Counted from the first letter of the stretch, positions 1 through 9,716 are shown. The stretch is 64,000 bases of DNA from JABDEZ01 sp965276955 (GCA_965276955.1 CBDIBP010000047.1:60892-124891), one strand, 5' to 3'. Made by a program: numbers and translations. The notes: a model not told the origin generated them from the sequence alone.

Positions 1-1363
1 GCCTCAGCACAGGGCAGCCTAAATATTCCGGATCTATCTTTAAATAATAAGAAGGCAATTTAGAAACTACCCATGCCTGCATTTTTAATGTCTTTTTCTG
101 CTGCAAGGCTACATCTTGTATGCGGGAATAGTCATCTTTCAGGTTGGCCTTGTGGGGCGATGTGCGGCTGCGCAGGTATATGATACGGCACGATTTCTCG
201 TGTGCTTCGTTATAGAATATTTGTGGCTGCGAGAATTGGCCGGGTTGCAAACTGTCTATAGACAATACCATAGCAGGGTCCAGTTTATTCATATCCAGCA
301 AGGTATTGCCTGTTTGTGGATCAGATATCATACCCCCGGTGCGTTTAGATGCTTCATCAGTAGCATATTTTCCTACGGCGATAGGAAAGGACATCTTGCC
401 AGAAACGAGGTCGGCCCTTATACTGTCTAACTTAATGAGTGCCTTTTTATAGTCGCCCGATGTAACTTCCGGACGTATAAGTATGTGACGCAGATCGGCC
501 TCATCACCCTTGCGTTGTATCATCTGTATGATGTGGTACCCGAACTTGGTCTTGATGATAGGGGATATCTCCCCGTTCTGCAATTTGAATGCAGCATTCA
601 GGAACTCCGGCGCAAATGCACCCGTGCGACTCACATCGTCATAGCGACCACCGTTATCCCTGCTGCCCGGGTCATCACTATATATACCCGCCAGTATCTC
701 AAAACTTTTTCCGCCAGATACTATCTGGTTGCGTATGTCTTCTATTTTGCTGTGTGCATAAGCGTCCAGCTCGGCACTTACAGGTGGGTCTATCACTATC
801 TGTCCTACCTCAACAGCAGCAGGGTAGAGTGGCAGGCTATCCTTGGGTATCTTATTGTAAAAGGCTTCTACCTCAGCAGGGGTTATTTTTACGTGCTGCA
901 ATATCTCGCCCTGCATCTTTTCAGATACCATATCCTCTTTTATGTTATCCCTATAGTCCTCTTTTAGCTGGTATATAGTTTTACCTGCGGCTTGCTCCAG
1001 CTTCTCTTTAGAGCCATATAATTGTATGAAATAACGCAGGCGGTTGTTCAGTTGGGCTTCTACTTCTTCTTCGGTTATCAGCACGCTATCCCTCTCGGCC
1101 TGCTCCATCAGCATTTTTTTTAGTATCATCTGCTGCAGCAGGGCACATTTTATGGTGTCTGTGCTGGTCAGCTGATCTTGCTGCCGTATTTGTGCTACTT
1201 GTATATCAAGGTCTGATTCTAAAATAATGCGGTTGCGGCCTACATTGGTAATTATCCTGTCGGCACTTTGCGACTGTGCATATGTGTTAGTATTGCCTGC
1301 AAGCATTATGATAGCTACAACAATGGCAAAAAGGGACTTATATGAAATGACGTTAAACTTCAT
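1..1363 (-). CDS. SurA-like periplasmic peptidylprolyl isomerase (C-terminus beyond left edge)
   Basis: Read on the minus strand from ATG at 1363; 454 complete codons are open to the window edge and no stop is reached, so the C-terminus is missing. The first ~28 residues form a Sec signal peptide ending near NTYAQ. Then comes an N-terminal chaperone-like helical region, followed by a parvulin (PpiC) domain with the hallmark stretches RTGAFAPEF, NGEISPI and FGYHIIQM, and a second, poorer parvulin-like domain beginning LRHILIR. This SurA order (chaperone, PPIase, PPIase) indicates a periplasmic folding factor for outer-membrane proteins. The open frames on the opposite strand here are shadows. 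Which paralogue of the family this is cannot be told. Confidence 0.85.
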   Translation of the reverse strand, partial: MKFNVISYKSLFAIVVAIIMLAGNTNTYAQSQSADRIITNVGRNRIILESDLDIQVAQIRQQDQLTSTDTIKCALLQQMILKKMLMEQAERDSVLITEEEVEAQLNNRLRYFIQLYGSKEKLEQAAGKTIYQLKEDYRDNIKEDMVSEKMQGEILQHVKITPAEVEAFYNKIPKDSLPLYPAAVEVGQIVIDPPVSAELDAYAHSKIEDIRNQIVSGGKSFEILAGIYSDDPGSRDNGGRYDDVSRTGAFAPEFLNAAFKLQNGEISPIIKTKFGYHIIQMIQRKGDEADLRHILIRPEVTSGDYKKALIKLDSIRADLVSGKMSFPIAVGKYATDEASKRTGGMISDPQTGNTLLDMNKLDPAMVLSIDSLQPGQFSQPQIFYNEAHEKSCRIIYLRSRTSPHKANLKDDYSRIQDVALQQKKTLKMQAWVVSKLPSYYLKIDPEYLGCPVLR

Positions 1364-1457
1364 GATATTTAGAACGCTGCTTTTTGGGGGATATTGGGGC
1401 AAAAGTAGTGTATTTAACTGCTTCCGACGAATGCCTAATTTATTTTAACGTTTATTG

Positions 1458-2543
1458 TCATTTTTTCTTTTTAGGGAACACCTCGCTCATTTTCTTGTCA
1501 TTGTAGAAGTCTGTGGCTGCGGGTACCAGCTTGTTTTGGGCCTTCCATAAGGTGAACTGCTGGATAGATCCAGCATGGAATTTGTTCCATGCTTCGTATA
1601 TCTGTTTGCTCTCAGCCATGCCAAACAGCCACTCATTATATACATCGAAGAAGCCATTGCGGGTCATGTTATCCTGATAGCTGAACAATGTAAAAGGGTA
1701 TTGCGATGCATATGTAGCGAACCACTCCATTTGAAAACGCGTACGCAGCATGGTAAGGTTCTCTGTCGTAATGCCATCGAGCACAACCGGCGACAAATGC
1801 AGGTATGTGGTGTATACCGCTTCTTCAAAAGATGTGGCCTGTGTCTCTTTTACTTTTTTGAACTCTGGTGCATTTGTGGCCGTAGTATTGTACAGCTTCC
1901 GGTACGCATCCATTATCAGCTTTCGTGTCTCATCAGCACGCTGTGTCTGGCTTTCCATGTTCACGAATGTCTCGCCATATAGTATGGCCCATATAGGATG
2001 AGAAGTGGTAGCGTAGATGCGTGCAGCCTCGTAGTAGTTAACATGATATGCAGGGTCGCGCTGTATGCCATCCAGCCACTTGGATAGTGCGGCGGGTACT
2101 TCGCCTTCCTCATCATAATATTTGCCCAGCTCGTGATACAACATGCCAGAATTAGGGAAGTGGCTGATGCCTTTTTCTAAGGTGTTTTTTGTGCCTTTAG
2201 TATCGCGGTCAGCAGTTTGGCAGGCAGCCATTACCTGGAAGGTTTGTTCGTCGGCCTGTGGTGTTTTTATTACAGACTCCAGTGTTTTTTTCGCTTCAGC
2301 ATAGTTACCATTCAGGTAATAGGCTTTGCCCAGGTCGCGGAAAAGCAGGGGATTGTCAGGTGCCAGGGGTATAGCTTGCTGGTATAGTATTATGGCTTGC
2401 TTCACATTGCCGTTGGTCATGTACGTGCGTGCCTGGTCATACATCTGTTCCACCTCCGGCGATGGCCAGGCGGACTGTGCCACACATAGATTACCATACA
2501 GCACTAAAGCAAACATGTATAAACAACCGAAAAAACGCCTCAT
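1458..2543 (-). CDS. Secreted tetratricopeptide-repeat protein
   Basis: 361 residues from the second in-frame ATG, chosen because MRRFFGCLYMFALVLYG gives a compact signal peptide (cleavage near CVAQ). An upstream ATG at 2576 would overlap the parE stop codon as TAATG and add 11 residues; that start is possible if translation is coupled. Mature residues ~15-200 contain TPR-type helix pairs (motifs such as A-x2-L-Y-Q-Q-A and D-L-G-K-A-Y-Y-L-N-G); the C-terminal ~150 residues are not recognised. TPR proteins of this kind are scaffolds in the periplasm or on the envelope; the partner is unknown. It lies just downstream of parE on the same strand and may be co-transcribed. Confidence 0.75.
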   Translation of the reverse strand: MRRFFGCLYMFALVLYGNLCVAQSAWPSPEVEQMYDQARTYMTNGNVKQAIILYQQAIPLAPDNPLLFRDLGKAYYLNGNYAEAKKTLESVIKTPQADEQTFQVMAACQTADRDTKGTKNTLEKGISHFPNSGMLYHELGKYYDEEGEVPAALSKWLDGIQRDPAYHVNYYEAARIYATTSHPIWAILYGETFVNMESQTQRADETRKLIMDAYRKLYNTTATNAPEFKKVKETQATSFEEAVYTTYLHLSPVVLDGITTENLTMLRTRFQMEWFATYASQYPFTLFSYQDNMTRNGFFDVYNEWLFGMAESKQIYEAWNKFHAGSIQQFTLWKAQNKLVPAATDFYNDKKMSEVFPKKKK

Positions 2544-2575
2544 AAGGATACAAATATAAGTGGTATGTGCTTGCA

Positions 2576-4462
2576 TTACGCTTCCAGTTCGGCTACCAGG
2601 TCTTTTTCTATCTTCAGGTTGTCTATTATAAATACCTGACGCTGTGGTGTGTTCTTGCCCATAAAGTATTCCAGCAGCTTTTGTATATGTGCGTCCTGGC
2701 TCAGCAGCACAGGGTCTTTGCGCATATCCTCACCTATGAACTGCGCAAACTCCTCTGGAGATATCTCTCCTAATCCTTTGAAGCGGGTTATCTCTGGTTT
2801 TGTACCCAGCTGTGCTATGGCTCTTTGCCGCTCTTCATCGCTGTAGCAATAGATGGTCTTTTGCTTATTGCGTACCCGGAACAGCGGGGTTTGCAATATG
2901 TAGATATGCCCAGCCCTTACCAGGTCTGGGAAAAACTGCAGGAAGAAGGTCATCAACAGCAAGCGTATGTGCATACCATCCACATCGGCATCGGTAGCTA
3001 CTATTATGTTCTCGTACCGCAGGCCATCCAGCCCTTCTTCTATGTTCAGTGCATGTTGCAGCAGGTTGAACTCCTCATTCTCGTACACTACTTTCTTGGT
3101 AAGGCCAAAACAGTTGAGCGGCTTACCGCGCAAGCTGAATACCGCCTGCGACTCAACATTGCGCGACTTAGTGATGGACCCGCTGGCAGAGTCACCCTCG
3201 GTAATGAATATGGTGGATTGTAATTTCTTTTGTACAAATTCCTCGCGATTTTTTACCGGCGGTTCATCGTTCAGGTGTATGCGGCAATCGCGCAGTTTTT
3301 TATTGTGCAGGTTGGCTTTCTTGGCGCGTTCGTTGGCCAGTTTGCGGATACCCGATAATTCTTTTCGTTCTCGTTCGCTTTGCTCTATGCGTTTTTTCAG
3401 TGCATCGGCAACGCTTGGGTTTTTATGCAGGTAGTTATCCAGCTCCTTTGCAAGGAATTCCAGTACGAAGGACTTCATCGATGGCCCATTTTCCCAAACA
3501 TACTGCGAACCCAACTTGGTCTTGGTCTGCGATTCGAACACAGGCTCCTGTACCCTTACAGATACTGCGGCCACTATACTTTGGCGCACATCGCCGGCAT
3601 CGTAGTCCTTTTTATAAAAATCACGTATCACCTTTACAAATGCTTCTCGAAATGCCCCTTGGTGCGTACCCCCCTGGGTGGTATGCTGGCCATTCACAAA
3701 AGAGTATATATCCTCGCCGTAGTCCCCATTATGGGTGATGGCAATTTCAATATCTTCTCCTTTCAGGTGAATGATAGGGTAGCGCAGGTCATCCGGAGTG
3801 GTCTTGCGGGTCAGCAGGTCGTGCAAGCCATTCTTCGACAGGTAGTTCCTGCCGTTAAAATTGATGGTAAGCCCGGCATTCAGAAAGCAATAGTTCCATA
3901 TTAGGTTCTCTATATATTCTGAAATGAAATGGTAATTCTTGAATACCGTTTCATCGGGGGTAAATATGATGCGTGTGCCGTTGGGTTCTGTAGTGTCCGT
4001 CTCCTTATGCTCTTTTACCAGTATGCCTTTATCGAACTCGGCAACTTTTGCCCGGCCTTCGCGGTATGCTGATACGGTGAACTGGCTGCTGAGTGCGTTC
4101 ACAGCCTTGGTACCTACACCATTCAGCCCTACCGATTTCTGGAAAGCTTTACTGTCGTACTTGGCACCTGTGTTTATTTTACTCACCACATCTACTACCT
4201 TGCCCAGCGGTATACCACGGCCAAAGTCGCGAACGGATACTATGCCTTTGTCTACCCGTATATCCACACGCTTGCCAAAGCCCATAGTGAACTCATCTAT
4301 ACAGTTGTCCACCGTTTCCTTTAGCAGTATGTATATACCATCGTCCATACTGCTGCCATCGCCCAGCTTGCCTATATACATGCCCGGGCGCAATCTTATA
4401 TGTTCCCGCCAGTCGAGTGAGCGTATACTATCTTCGTTGTACTGATTTAAGAGGTCTGCCAT
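2576..4462 (-). CDS. parE: DNA topoisomerase IV subunit B
   Basis: 628-residue type IIA topoisomerase ATPase subunit, cytoplasmic, which acts with ParC to decatenate chromosomes. Visible in order: GHKL ATPase motifs (RLRPGMYIG at ~24, ETVDNCIDE with the base-activating Glu/Asn, RDFGRGIP, NGVGTKAVNALS), the transducer domain, and the TOPRIM block with EGDSASGS and DADVDGMHI, then the RFKGLGE and QVFIIDNL tail. The short length without a large C-terminal insertion fits the Bacteroidota ParE form rather than GyrB, though GyrB/ParE assignment from sequence alone is not absolute. Upstream is a 112-bp gap; downstream it touches the TPR gene. Confidence 0.92.
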   Translation of the reverse strand: MADLLNQYNEDSIRSLDWREHIRLRPGMYIGKLGDGSSMDDGIYILLKETVDNCIDEFTMGFGKRVDIRVDKGIVSVRDFGRGIPLGKVVDVVSKINTGAKYDSKAFQKSVGLNGVGTKAVNALSSQFTVSAYREGRAKVAEFDKGILVKEHKETDTTEPNGTRIIFTPDETVFKNYHFISEYIENLIWNYCFLNAGLTINFNGRNYLSKNGLHDLLTRKTTPDDLRYPIIHLKGEDIEIAITHNGDYGEDIYSFVNGQHTTQGGTHQGAFREAFVKVIRDFYKKDYDAGDVRQSIVAAVSVRVQEPVFESQTKTKLGSQYVWENGPSMKSFVLEFLAKELDNYLHKNPSVADALKKRIEQSERERKELSGIRKLANERAKKANLHNKKLRDCRIHLNDEPPVKNREEFVQKKLQSTIFITEGDSASGSITKSRNVESQAVFSLRGKPLNCFGLTKKVVYENEEFNLLQHALNIEEGLDGLRYENIIVATDADVDGMHIRLLLMTFFLQFFPDLVRAGHIYILQTPLFRVRNKQKTIYCYSDEERQRAIAQLGTKPEITRFKGLGEISPEEFAQFIGEDMRKDPVLLSQDAHIQKLLEYFMGKNTPQRQVFIIDNLKIEKDLVAELEA

Positions 4463-4574
4463 TGTATCCTTGCCTATCGCCCCGGTTTTTCAAAAAACGG
4501 GTTACAGTTCGCAATTTATTGAAAATAGGCTGCATAGCGTGATCAATGTGGATATTTTTAGGAAATTCAATGGA

Positions 4575-5135
4575 TTAGGGCCCTATAGCTTTGACCATAA
4601 GATCATCTTTTACCTTATCAATAACTACATACTTTTCATGTGCTGTCCACAATTTGCCTTTGCCATTGTCTATTAAATTTACAGTATTGTAAAAGACCTT
4701 ATATCCCTTATAATATGCCTTATAAGAGATAACGCTATCTAATTTCCTTGTTACCCTCAGGGCATGTTCGACTATGTTGGTATCCGCATAATAATAAACA
4801 TCATCACGTATATTATATTTACCGTAGTCCTTTCCACTATTCCAGGTAAACCTTATATACGCAAGGCTATCTTCTTTAAAGATGCCAACTGTATCAGTTG
4901 GTAAGTTCATCACCAAATTGTATTTATGCTCAAACGTCACTGTGCATTTACACTCTTGCTCTAATGCGCTTACCGTTCTATTTTCTGCATCTGTAACGGG
5001 AATATCGGGTTCTGGCTTGCTTCTGCTTCCTAAACCCATTAATAAAGCGAATATGGAGATCGTCAGCGCTATCGCAAAAGCCACTTTGCCAACAAATATC
5101 AAAACGCTTTTAAATGATGGCACATTATATTTCAT
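4575..5135 (-). CDS. Membrane-anchored hypothetical protein
   Basis: 186 residues, not recognised. A short cytoplasmic lead is followed by one hydrophobic helix (VLIFVGKVAFAIALTISIFA, about residues 10-30), and the rest is a polar, probably periplasmic domain rich in Tyr, Lys and Asp. The start is placed at the ATG at 5135: an ATG 15 codons upstream (5180) sits inside the terminator hairpin of the preceding porin gene and would lie in non-transcribed or terminated RNA. The gene lies between the porin and parE on the same strand, with no functional hint from context. Confidence 0.6.
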   Translation of the reverse strand: MKYNVPSFKSVLIFVGKVAFAIALTISIFALLMGLGSRSKPEPDIPVTDAENRTVSALEQECKCTVTFEHKYNLVMNLPTDTVGIFKEDSLAYIRFTWNSGKDYGKYNIRDDVYYYADTNIVEHALRVTRKLDSVISYKAYYKGYKVFYNTVNLIDNGKGKLWTAHEKYVVIDKVKDDLMVKAIGP

Positions 5136-5159
5136 CGCTTCAAGTTCTCTTGCCAGATA

Positions 5160-5192
5160 AAAATAAAAAAGATCTCCCATATATGAGAGATC
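5160..5192 (-). terminator. Rho-independent terminator of the FadL-like gene
   Basis: Read on the minus strand: GATCTC and GAGATC arms around a CATATATG centre, then a run of T with one interruption (TTTTTTATTTTTA). It begins 24 bp after the porin stop codon. The centre contains an ATG in frame with the downstream membrane protein, which should therefore not be taken as its start. Confidence 0.8.
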
Positions 5193-5215
5193 CTTAGTAT
5201 CAGTATATTAAGATA

Positions 5216-6712
5216 TTAACTTCTGAATTTATACCCAAAAGTAAGTACCGCATTGCTTATGCTATTCTGCAAGGTAGCTGTGGGTACTGTTACATTGGTA
5301 TATGGTGTAGCATATGGTTGCTCCAGGCCGTTGTATTGTGTGTGCATAAATGCACCATCTATAAAGAATCTCTGGAAGCGGAAACCAAAGCCACCAGATA
5401 GGGACAGGCTACTGCAATCTACCCCGTTATTGTTCTTATATGGGTTGCCATAATAGCCAGCCCCTGCACGCAGTATGAAGATCTTGCTCACATACACTTC
5501 TGCACCTACGCGAAAGTTAGAAGCGGCCTGCAGGTTTTGTTTTATTAGCTTGTTAGCGTTTGTTTGTACCTCTTGCAGGTTACCATAATTGGGGTCGCTG
5601 CCAAAGTTGAACCTTGCGGTGCTATAGTCTATGTATTCATAGTCGGCAGTAATGAAAGCGATATTGCCAATGAACCCTGTAGCGCTCAATACCCCGCGCC
5701 AAGGTGTAGTAAGGTTATAATCAAAAGTACTTGTTGGTGGGTAGAGTCCTGATGCAAATGAAGGGGTATTGTTGGTCAGGGTAATAGTACTTTCATCGTG
5801 CATGGCATAATATGTGGGCGTGTGTATAGCTCCTCCTATCCTGAAGTGATCTGTGAACTTGTAAATAATACCAAATTTACCATTGATACCGGTACCGTTT
5901 GTAGTATAGGTCTCATGCAGGTTGTACGAAGTAAAGGTTGACGGATCCGGGTTAAGTGCGGTTTCCATGTAGTCAGAAGTGATGCTGTGGTTGATTATAG
6001 GGATACCCAGCGTTACACCTAACAATAGTTTATTCCTGTAGTTACCTCCCAGTGCAAAATCAAGTTCGTTGGTACTACCGCGCTCCTGCACCATGCGGCT
6101 CTGGTTAATGCCATTCCTCCATGGCACACGGGTAGCGCCGGTATCATCCAGTAATTCGCTGTACCAGCCTAATGATGCATTGGAGCCCTCAAAGCTCGTG
6201 TCACTGGGACGGTTTTGGAAATTCACAGCATACTGGTCGGTCTGGCTGCTGCTGCTACTGCCGCTATTGTTGCCGGAGTATTGATAATCGCGGTTGAAAT
6301 CGGCCAGCTTGTTCACACCAAATGCAAATGAAACCGATTTCCATGGGCTTTTGTTGTATCGTTCGCCTTTTGGTGCGTGTGTGAATACCACGCCTGCACT
6401 GCTGAAACTGAAGTGTGTATTGTTATCGCTGGCACTGGTCCCAAGGTACTGGCCGGTCACACTGTTCACCTTTAGGTTCGGGGTGAATTGGATCTCGCCC
6501 GACTTGTAGATGCCAAGCCCGGCAGGATTGACCGCGATAGAGGAAAAGTCGCCGCCAACAGAACCCAGTGCATTCCCAAACCCCATAGACTGTGCAGTAC
6601 CCTGCGGCATGAGGTAAGAATAACGTAGCGCGTCTGAAAAATCTTGAGCGGATGCAGTTAAAATACTGGAACCCAGAGATATTGCTAAGAGTGATAATGT
6701 TACCGCCTTCAT
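5216..6712 (-). CDS. FadL/OmpP1/TodX-family outer-membrane transport protein
   Basis: 498-residue outer-membrane beta-barrel with an N-terminal signal peptide (MKAVTLSLLAISLG...TASAQ). The start at 6712 is preferred over an ATG 12 codons upstream because it puts the charged residue directly before the hydrophobic core. The early mature sequence carries the OmpP1 hallmarks MGFGNALGSVGGDFSSIAVNPAGLG (given here only as a family landmark), followed by alternating hydrophobic strands and a terminal LTFGYKFRS strand ending in an aromatic/polar pattern. Members move hydrophobic compounds across the outer membrane; the substrate here is unknown. It has its own terminator, so it is probably monocistronic. 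Confidence 0.85.
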   Translation of the reverse strand: MKAVTLSLLAISLGSSILTASAQDFSDALRYSYLMPQGTAQSMGFGNALGSVGGDFSSIAVNPAGLGIYKSGEIQFTPNLKVNSVTGQYLGTSASDNNTHFSFSSAGVVFTHAPKGERYNKSPWKSVSFAFGVNKLADFNRDYQYSGNNSGSSSSSQTDQYAVNFQNRPSDTSFEGSNASLGWYSELLDDTGATRVPWRNGINQSRMVQERGSTNELDFALGGNYRNKLLLGVTLGIPIINHSITSDYMETALNPDPSTFTSYNLHETYTTNGTGINGKFGIIYKFTDHFRIGGAIHTPTYYAMHDESTITLTNNTPSFASGLYPPTSTFDYNLTTPWRGVLSATGFIGNIAFITADYEYIDYSTARFNFGSDPNYGNLQEVQTNANKLIKQNLQAASNFRVGAEVYVSKIFILRAGAGYYGNPYKNNNGVDCSSLSLSGGFGFRFQRFFIDGAFMHTQYNGLEQPYATPYTNVTVPTATLQNSISNAVLTFGYKFRS

Positions 6713-6812
6713 GTGTTTTAGTTTTTTACGATGATAGTTTGACAACAATGAAACAGAAATGTTTAAATAGAAAGGTTGTTAATGAAAGTTCAAAAACCAT
6801 ACCGATTTGCCT

Positions 6813-6846
6813 AAAAAAAGATCACCACGCCTTTATAAGCGTGGTG
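6813..6846 (-). terminator. Rho-independent terminator of the Gly/Asn-rich gene
   Basis: Perfect 8-bp stem CACCACGC/GCGTGGTG (6823-6830 and 6839-6846) with an 8-nt loop, followed on the minus strand by ATC and seven T. It lies 30 bp past the stop codon of the upstream minus-strand gene. Confidence 0.85.
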
Positions 6847-6875
6847 AAACATAAAATGATCTGTTAAAAGAAAAA

Positions 6876-8144
6876 TTAACGATGTCCGCCGCCAGAATGG
6901 CCGCCTCCGCCTGCATGACCCCCACCGCCAAAACCACCGGAGCGTGCACCACCACCACCAAAGCCGCCAGAACGTGCTGCGCCACCGCCAAAACCGCCTG
7001 GGCGGCCTCCTCTACCAAAGCCACCTTGGCGAGGTGCATTATTGCCGCCACCAAAAGAGCGTTGTGCAGAGGAATTCATTTGTGCGGCCTGTCTGTTGCC
7101 ACCCCCAAAGAAGTTGCGGAAACCGCCACCCCTGTTGCCATTTGCAGACTGCTGGGCAGGTGCATTACCACGTGCCGACATGTTCTGCGACTGCTGAGGA
7201 GAAGATGCATTATTGTTATACTGACCACCACGCATGTTGTTCTGCGCACCTTGTGCCTGTTGAGGGGCCTGGCTGCGCACATTGGTCTGCGATTGTACCG
7301 AACCACCTCTGAAGGAATTGGCACCGGCATTATTTGTAGCCATTGGTCTTGAATTATTGAAAGAACCTACACGGGCGCCTGGTGTATACCCTGTGTTAAC
7401 AGCAGCACTCCTGACACCACCACCATTGTATGCGTGCGAGAGCCCTACTGTGCGCACCAGCCCACCATGATAACCAACCGTGTTCAAAGAAGTGACACGC
7501 GGGCCGTAAGCTATATTGCGAACGCCAGTATACCTGCCATAACCATTGTACACACCTGCATAGTAGCCATTCCAGAAACCACCATAGTACCCACCGTAGA
7601 AGCCACAGCCATAGATAGGGTAATTCCAGCAGCTGCCAAATCCGCCATAGCCATACCATGCATTATATCCCCAGCCGCCGGTCCAGTAAGGCCCCACGCC
7701 AAAACCTATACCAAATGCAGGCCTGTACCATGGGTTGTAACCCCAAAGCGGATCGACCCAGAACGGATCGTACCAATAGGGGTTATAAAAGGTGCTATAG
7801 TAGCCCTGGTTATAAAAAGAATTATCAAAACGATTGATATGGGTAGCGTAATAGTTATCGTTCTCATAATCTATGTACTGGTCACCCTGATCACCGCTTT
7901 GGTTGTTGTTCTGGTTATAACCGTTATTGGCCTGGTCATTTTGGTTATAACCGTTGTTATAAGTATTGTCCGAATTATTATTATTATTCGAACTGTTATT
8001 ATAATTGCGTCCGTTATTCGATCCCTGCTGCGCCGATTGATTTTGATTGGAACTATTAGGGAAAATATCGTCATTGCTCGATTGGGCATAGGAGGCCACC
8101 CCGCTACCCAGCAACAAAACCGCCATCAACAAATGCCGTTTCAT
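6876..8144 (-). CDS. Secreted low-complexity Asn/Gly-rich protein
   Basis: 422 residues with a clear signal peptide (MKRHLLMAVLLLGSGVASYAQ). Three composition blocks follow: an Asn/Gln/Ser-rich part with repeated YNQN units (~22-90), a Tyr/Gly/Trp/Pro-rich middle (NPYWYDPFW, GGYYGGFWNG; ~95-200), and an Arg/Gly/Gln-rich tail of GGFGGG-type repeats ending in a His/Gly stretch (SGGGHR). No enzymatic domain is visible. Such proteins in Bacteroidota are surface or matrix components, but no function can be assigned. It is divergent from proS across a 96-bp gap and has its own terminator. Six-frame shadows are common here because of the repetitive codons. Confidence 0.8.
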   Translation of the reverse strand: MKRHLLMAVLLLGSGVASYAQSSNDDIFPNSSNQNQSAQQGSNNGRNYNNSSNNNNNSDNTYNNGYNQNDQANNGYNQNNNQSGDQGDQYIDYENDNYYATHINRFDNSFYNQGYYSTFYNPYWYDPFWVDPLWGYNPWYRPAFGIGFGVGPYWTGGWGYNAWYGYGGFGSCWNYPIYGCGFYGGYYGGFWNGYYAGVYNGYGRYTGVRNIAYGPRVTSLNTVGYHGGLVRTVGLSHAYNGGGVRSAAVNTGYTPGARVGSFNNSRPMATNNAGANSFRGGSVQSQTNVRSQAPQQAQGAQNNMRGGQYNNNASSPQQSQNMSARGNAPAQQSANGNRGGGFRNFFGGGNRQAAQMNSSAQRSFGGGNNAPRQGGFGRGGRPGGFGGGAARSGGFGGGGARSGGFGGGGHAGGGGHSGGGHR

Positions 8145-8184
8145 AATGTATATATTTTACGTAAAAATTGCTTAGTGAAATTAC

Positions 8185-8192
8185 TACTTTTG
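8185..8192 (+). promoter_or_regulatory. Candidate -7 box for proS
   Basis: TACTTTTG fits the Bacteroidota TAnnTTTG -7 element, 48 bp before the proS start codon. A TTG at 8168-8170 could be the -33 part but the spacing is shorter than usual, so only the -7 match is firm. Confidence 0.45.
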
Positions 8193-8240
8193 TGCTACAC
8201 TAACAAGATATAAGACCACGAAAAGTGTGCCAAGTTTATT

Positions 8241-9716
8241 ATGTCAAAAACTTTAACAAATAGGGAAGACGACTACTCACAGTGGTACGTAGATATCATA
8301 CTAAAGGGCGGCCTGGCCGACTATTCAGCGGTAAAAGGATGCATGGTGATAAAACCACATGGCTATGCTTTGTGGGAGAATATGCGCGACGTATTAGATA
8401 AAATGTTCAAAGACACCGGTCACCAGAACGCATACTTCCCACTTTTTATACCCAAAAGCTTTTTAAGTAAGGAGGCAGCCCACGTAGAGGGCTTTGCAAA
8501 AGAGTGCGCGGTTGTTACCCACTATCGCTTGAAGAACGACCCTAATGGTGGTGGGGTAATTGTGGACCCCGATGCCAAGCTGGAAGAAGAGCTTATTGTG
8601 CGCCCAACATCCGAGACCATCATTTGGAGCACATACAAGAACTGGATACAGTCTTACCGCGATCTTCCGTTGCTCATCAACCAATGGGCCAATGTGGTGC
8701 GCTGGGAAATGCGTACCCGCCTGTTCCTGCGTACTACCGAGTTCTTGTGGCAGGAAGGGCATACCGCCCACGCCACCCGCGAGGAGGCTATAGAGGAAAC
8801 AAAACAGATGCTGGATATATATGCTACGTTTGCTGAGGAGTACATGGCTATGCCGGTAGTAAGGGGGGTGAAAACAGCTAACGAGCGTTTTGCTGGCGCA
8901 GAAGATACTTATTGCATAGAGGCTATGATGCAGGATGGCAAGGCGCTGCAAGCCGGTACCAGCCACTTCCTGGGGCAGAACTTTGCAAAGGCATTCGATG
9001 TGAAATTTACCGATAAGCAAAACAAGCTCGATTACGTATGGGCCACATCATGGGGAGTTTCTACCCGCCTGATAGGTGCGCTTGTAATGGCGCACAGCGA
9101 TGATAGCGGCCTGGTACTGCCACCAAAACTGGCACCGCAGCAAGTGGTGATAGTGCCTATTTACAAAGGCGAGGACAGCAAACCTGTGATAGATGGTAAG
9201 GCCAACGAGATAATAAAACAACTGAAGGCGAAAGGCATACGTGTAAAATACGATAATGATGACAACAACCGCCCGGGATGGAAGTTTGCGGAATACGAGC
9301 TTAAAGGCATCCCTGTGCGTATAGCGCTGGGTGCCCGCGATATAGAGAATAAGCAGGCTGAAGTAGCCCGCCGCGATACCAAGGAGAAAACCACCTATTC
9401 ACTGGATGGACTGGCAGACAGCATAGAGCAATTGTTGGTAGATATACAGGTCAATATGTATAACAAGGCGCTTGCCTTCCGCACAGAGCATACTACCAAG
9501 GCTGATACCTGGGAAGAATTTGTGCAACTGCTGGATGGCAAGGGCGGCTTTGTATCAGCACATTGGGATGGCACGCCAGAGACAGAGGATAAGATAAAAG
9601 AAATGAGCAAGGCAACCATACGCTGCATACCGCTGAACAACGTGCAGGAAGATGGTAAGTGCATACTTACCGGCAACCCGTCTACACAGCGTGTTTTGTT
9701 TGCAAGGGCATACTAA
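8241..9716 (+). CDS. proS: Prolyl-tRNA synthetase, eukaryote/archaeal-type
   Basis: 491-residue class II aminoacyl-tRNA synthetase that charges tRNA-Pro in the cytoplasm. The short N-terminus starting directly in the catalytic core, motif 2 (RWEMRTRLFLRTTEF), the TSHFLGQNF region and motif 3 (GALVMAHSDDSGLVLPPKL), then the HGTP anticodon-binding domain (VVIVPIYKG) and the type-specific zinc-like C-terminal domain all match the ProS type 3 form without the ~180-residue editing insertion of the bacterial type. This form is usual in Bacteroidota. The stop codon is part of a palindrome that probably ends the transcript. Confidence 0.95.
   Translation: MSKTLTNREDDYSQWYVDIILKGGLADYSAVKGCMVIKPHGYALWENMRDVLDKMFKDTGHQNAYFPLFIPKSFLSKEAAHVEGFAKECAVVTHYRLKNDPNGGGVIVDPDAKLEEELIVRPTSETIIWSTYKNWIQSYRDLPLLINQWANVVRWEMRTRLFLRTTEFLWQEGHTAHATREEAIEETKQMLDIYATFAEEYMAMPVVRGVKTANERFAGAEDTYCIEAMMQDGKALQAGTSHFLGQNFAKAFDVKFTDKQNKLDYVWATSWGVSTRLIGALVMAHSDDSGLVLPPKLAPQQVVIVPIYKGEDSKPVIDGKANEIIKQLKAKGIRVKYDNDDNNRPGWKFAEYELKGIPVRIALGARDIENKQAEVARRDTKEKTTYSLDGLADSIEQLLVDIQVNMYNKALAFRTEHTTKADTWEEFVQLLDGKGGFVSAHWDGTPETEDKIKEMSKATIRCIPLNNVQEDGKCILTGNPSTQRVLFARAY

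Noticed and set aside
116..978. Plus-strand open frames at the left edge
   Set aside because: They lie antisense to a clear SurA-like gene with a signal peptide and parvulin motifs on the minus strand.
4481..4501. Inverted repeat CCCGGTTTTT/AAAAACGGG upstream of parE
   Set aside because: It might end the preceding gene, but the stem is mostly A-T with no T run beyond it; too weak to call.
6876..8144. CRISPR-like repeats
   Set aside because: The short repeats are Gly- and Asn-codon repetitions inside a reading frame, with no regular repeat-spacer pattern.
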